Shown here: positions 14,742-15,698 of the stretch, one piece after another
Numbering within the stretch: the stretch's first letter is position 1
Layout of the letters: the number at the start of each line of letters is the position of its first letter
From: Muribaculaceae bacterium
GTDB lineage: Bacteria; Bacteroidota; Bacteroidia; Bacteroidales; Muribaculaceae
DNA: 15,698 nt
Assembly (NCBI GenBank): GCA_017545095.1
Contig: JAFYCU010000163.1
Span: forward strand, 1-15,698
Direction of reading: 5' to 3'
Translations under genes and position numbers: made by a program
The notes under the pieces: generated by a model
Told to the model about the DNA's origin: nothing
What the model saw: the letters and a program-made list of their open reading frames with translations, nothing else
Database searches by the model: none

Positions 14742-14795
14742 ACATATAATGCCATTTTGTCATACTATAATGACAAAATGGCACACTTTATATGT
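14742..14795. promoter_or_regulatory. Long palindrome, candidate operator or enhancer for hsp20
   Basis: TGCCATTTTGTCAT (14750-14763) and ATGACAAAATGGCA (14770-14783) are perfect 14-bp arms around ACTATA. Outside them ACATATAA (14742-14749) pairs with TTATATGT (14788-14795), with CACT bulged on the right, giving 22 bp of paired sequence. With the half-site at 14712-14730, the same unit occurs three times just upstream of the sigma-54-like promoter. It could alternatively act as a helicase transcript end. Confidence 0.7.
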
Positions 14796-14806
14796 GGTTT
14801 GGCCAT

Positions 14807-14822
14807 TGGCACCGGGTTTGCA
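14807..14822 (+). promoter_or_regulatory. Sigma-54 (RpoN) -24/-12 promoter upstream of hsp20
   Basis: TGGCAC (14807-14812), five bases, then TTGCA (14818-14822) match the sigma-54 consensus TGGCAC-N5-TTGCW with exact spacing, and the base before is T as preferred. The predicted start is near 14833, giving a leader of about 80 nt. No TAnnTTTG promoter is seen between it and the ATG. Confidence 0.7.
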
Positions 14823-14832
14823 ATAGTAAAAG

Positions 14833-14869
14833 CGAGCGGCGAGGCGAAGCGCAAGCCACCGGACGCTCG
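14833..14869 (+). other. Possible leader hairpin of hsp20 mRNA
   Basis: CGAGCG (14833-14838) can pair with CGCTCG (14864-14869) across 25 nt of GC-rich sequence, right at the start of the predicted leader. It does not reach the ribosome binding site, so thermometer-type control is not supported. Confidence 0.3.
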
Positions 14870-14901
14870 ACCAACAACGAATTGTTTAACTTTAAAATGA
14901 T

Positions 14902-14906
14902 AGGAG
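14902..14906 (+). promoter_or_regulatory. Shine-Dalgarno-like site of hsp20
   Basis: AGGAG lies 8 nt before the ATG at 14915, in an AT-rich context. Such a site is unusual for Bacteroidota, and I see no comparable one before the other genes here. It supports this start and suggests strong initiation. Confidence 0.6.
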
Positions 14907-14914
14907 ATTAGATT

Positions 14915-15343
14915 ATGTATCTTACACGCAGAAATCAAGGATGGTTACCCAGTGTGTTCAACGACTTTTTCGACACCGAGTTTTTGCCCAAGGCCAGCAG
15001 CACGGCTCCGGCCATCAATGTGATCGAGAAGCAGGGCGAGTATGACGTGGAGCTGGCCGCCCCTGGCATGACCAAGGACGACTTCAAGGTGACGCTCGAC
15101 GAGGACGAGAACCTGGTGGTGGCCTTGGAGAAGAAGACGCAGACCGAGCACAAGCCCGACGACGGGCACTACCTGCGCCGCGAGTTCAACTACACGTCGT
15201 TCCACCAGACGCTGCTGCTGCCCGACGACGTGGACCGCGAGAAGATTGCCGCCACCGTGGAGCATGGCGTGCTCAAGGTGGTGCTCCCCAAGATGAAGCC
15301 CGAAGAACTCAAGAAGGAGAGCAAGGTGATCGAGATCCAGTAA
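14915..15343 (+). CDS. Small heat shock protein, Hsp20/alpha-crystallin family
   Basis: A 142-residue ATP-independent chaperone that holds unfolding proteins for refolding by DnaK/ClpB. A short N-terminal arm (LPSVFNDFFDTEF) leads into the alpha-crystallin domain at about 31-127 (PAINVIEKQGEYDVELAAPG to HGVLKVVLPKMK). GVLKVVLPK is the conserved end-of-domain motif, and DGHYLRREFNYTSFHQTLLL is the typical dimerisation-loop and strand region. The C-terminus KVIEIQ contains the IxI-type anchor (IEI) used in oligomer assembly. Length is normal for bacterial members. Upstream sequence shows a sigma-54-type promoter, a large palindrome and a clear Shine-Dalgarno sequence, so expression is probably inducible. 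A long hairpin lies downstream. No partner gene is adjacent on this strand. Confidence 0.96.
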   Translation: MYLTRRNQGWLPSVFNDFFDTEFLPKASSTAPAINVIEKQGEYDVELAAPGMTKDDFKVTLDEDENLVVALEKKTQTEHKPDDGHYLRREFNYTSFHQTLLLPDDVDREKIAATVEHGVLKVVLPKMKPEELKKESKVIEIQ

Positions 15344-15368
15344 ACACACGCCCAAACACTGTTTTTTT

Positions 15369-15418
15369 CAACGCGCCGGAGCGCGACCCCCTTTCGGAAG
15401 TCGCACTCCGGCGCGTTG
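15369..15418. terminator. Long GC-rich stem-loop after hsp20
   Basis: CAACGCGCCGGAG (15369-15381) pairs perfectly with CTCCGGCGCGTTG (15406-15418). After one C/A mismatch, GCGAC (15383-15387) pairs with GTCGC (15400-15404), leaving a 12-nt loop. It lies between the convergent hsp20 gene and the minus-strand gene at the right edge. The only T-run, seven T at 15362-15368, lies before the stem on the hsp20 strand, so it is not a textbook intrinsic terminator in either direction. Confidence 0.6.
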
Positions 15419-15540
15419 GTTGGCCCCAACAGACAAAGAAAACGATGACTACTCTTTAGCGGTTCACAAAATAATCAAGAGAAATACAGAAGTGGGATGC
15501 AAGCACGATTGGTTTTTTACATCTTATCGCTCACCCATTC

Positions 15541-15698
15541 TTAGACATCACACAATTCCAACGAGATGATATATATCACTAACGACAATATGGCAAATCC
15601 AAAAACTAACCATCCTTTCAGCGTTTTGTTACGTTCATTTTTATATTCTTCATATAGCCGATTGTAGTTTTTCTCATTTGCCAACAATGAGCCAATCA
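15541..15698 (-). CDS. C-terminal fragment of a membrane protein (partial, N-terminus off the right edge)
   Basis: The minus strand is open from the window edge to the TAA at 15543-15541, giving 51 residues. A polar, tyrosine- and lysine-rich stretch (NEKNYNRLYEEYKNERNK) is followed by one hydrophobic span (GWLVFGFAILSLVIYIISLE) and a short CDV tail. The base composition is far more AT-rich than the other genes. Tail-anchored or C-terminal membrane topology is likely; I do not recognise the family. The fragment is short, so it could be chance, but the charged segment followed by a clean membrane span argues that it is real. The 110 bp between it and the hairpin shows no gene. Confidence 0.6.
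   Translation of the reverse strand, partial: IGSLLANEKNYNRLYEEYKNERNKTLKGWLVFGFAILSLVIYIISLELCDV

Noticed and set aside
12556..14784. 742-codon minus-strand open frame opposite the helicase
   Set aside because: Long antisense frames are expected in GC-rich genes; the plus strand carries every SF1 helicase motif and the minus-strand translation shows none.
14779..14794. Second sigma-54 promoter at TGGCAC (14779-14784)
   Set aside because: The bases at the -12 position are not TTGC-like; the TGGCA is part of the palindrome arm.
14842..14914. RNA thermometer controlling hsp20
   Set aside because: The visible pairing (14833-14838 with 14864-14869) does not involve the AGGAG site or the start codon, and that region is AT-rich and open.

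Overview
The window looks like a chromosomal segment from a GC-rich member of the Bacteroidales (Bacteroidota), perhaps Muribaculaceae or Prevotellaceae; the family is inference. Support comes from TTTG-N19/20-TAnnTTTG promoters upstream of several genes, almost no Shine-Dalgarno sequences, and typical gene content: a carboxynorspermidine synthase-like enzyme, a SIS-only arabinose-5-phosphate isomerase, an RNase H with an N-terminal RNA-DNA hybrid-binding domain, and an Ig-like lipoprotein. Genes are GC-rich; intergenic DNA is often AT-rich or repetitive.

Layout. (1) The left edge holds the first 268 codons of a minus-strand saccharopine dehydrogenase-family gene for spermidine synthesis. A divergent region separates it from a plus-strand S41 (Ctp) protease. 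That region carries a 90-bp tandem repeat, and the protease promoter lies inside the last, partial copy. (2) A likely operon at 3130-5729 encodes KdsD, a PfkB-fold protein that has lost the kinase catalytic motifs, and a helical-repeat protein coupled to it by an ATGA overlap. (3) After an AT-rich gap come a PhzF-family enzyme and RNase HI. (4) Next are a D-2-hydroxyacid dehydrogenase and a 707-residue Ig-like lipoprotein. The same 17-bp C-rich sequence lies on both sides of the lipoprotein gene. (5) A 291-bp mosaic of palindromes, a 21-bp tandem repeat and a G-free leader precedes an AGCS sodium/amino-acid symporter, whose stop overlaps the start of a UPF1-like SF1 helicase. (6) An Hsp20 gene follows a near-perfect sigma-54 (-24/-12) promoter, with a 14-bp-arm palindrome and a third related site upstream. 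(7) A long hairpin follows hsp20, and the right edge holds the C-terminal end of a minus-strand membrane protein.

Most genes are housekeeping. The points most worth checking are the promoter-bearing repeat array, the PfkB-fold pseudokinase next to KdsD, and the sigma-54/palindrome control region of hsp20. I see no CRISPR array, transposase, integrase, rRNA or tRNA. I found no clearly new multi-gene system; the nearest candidate is the KdsD-pseudokinase-helical repeat operon.
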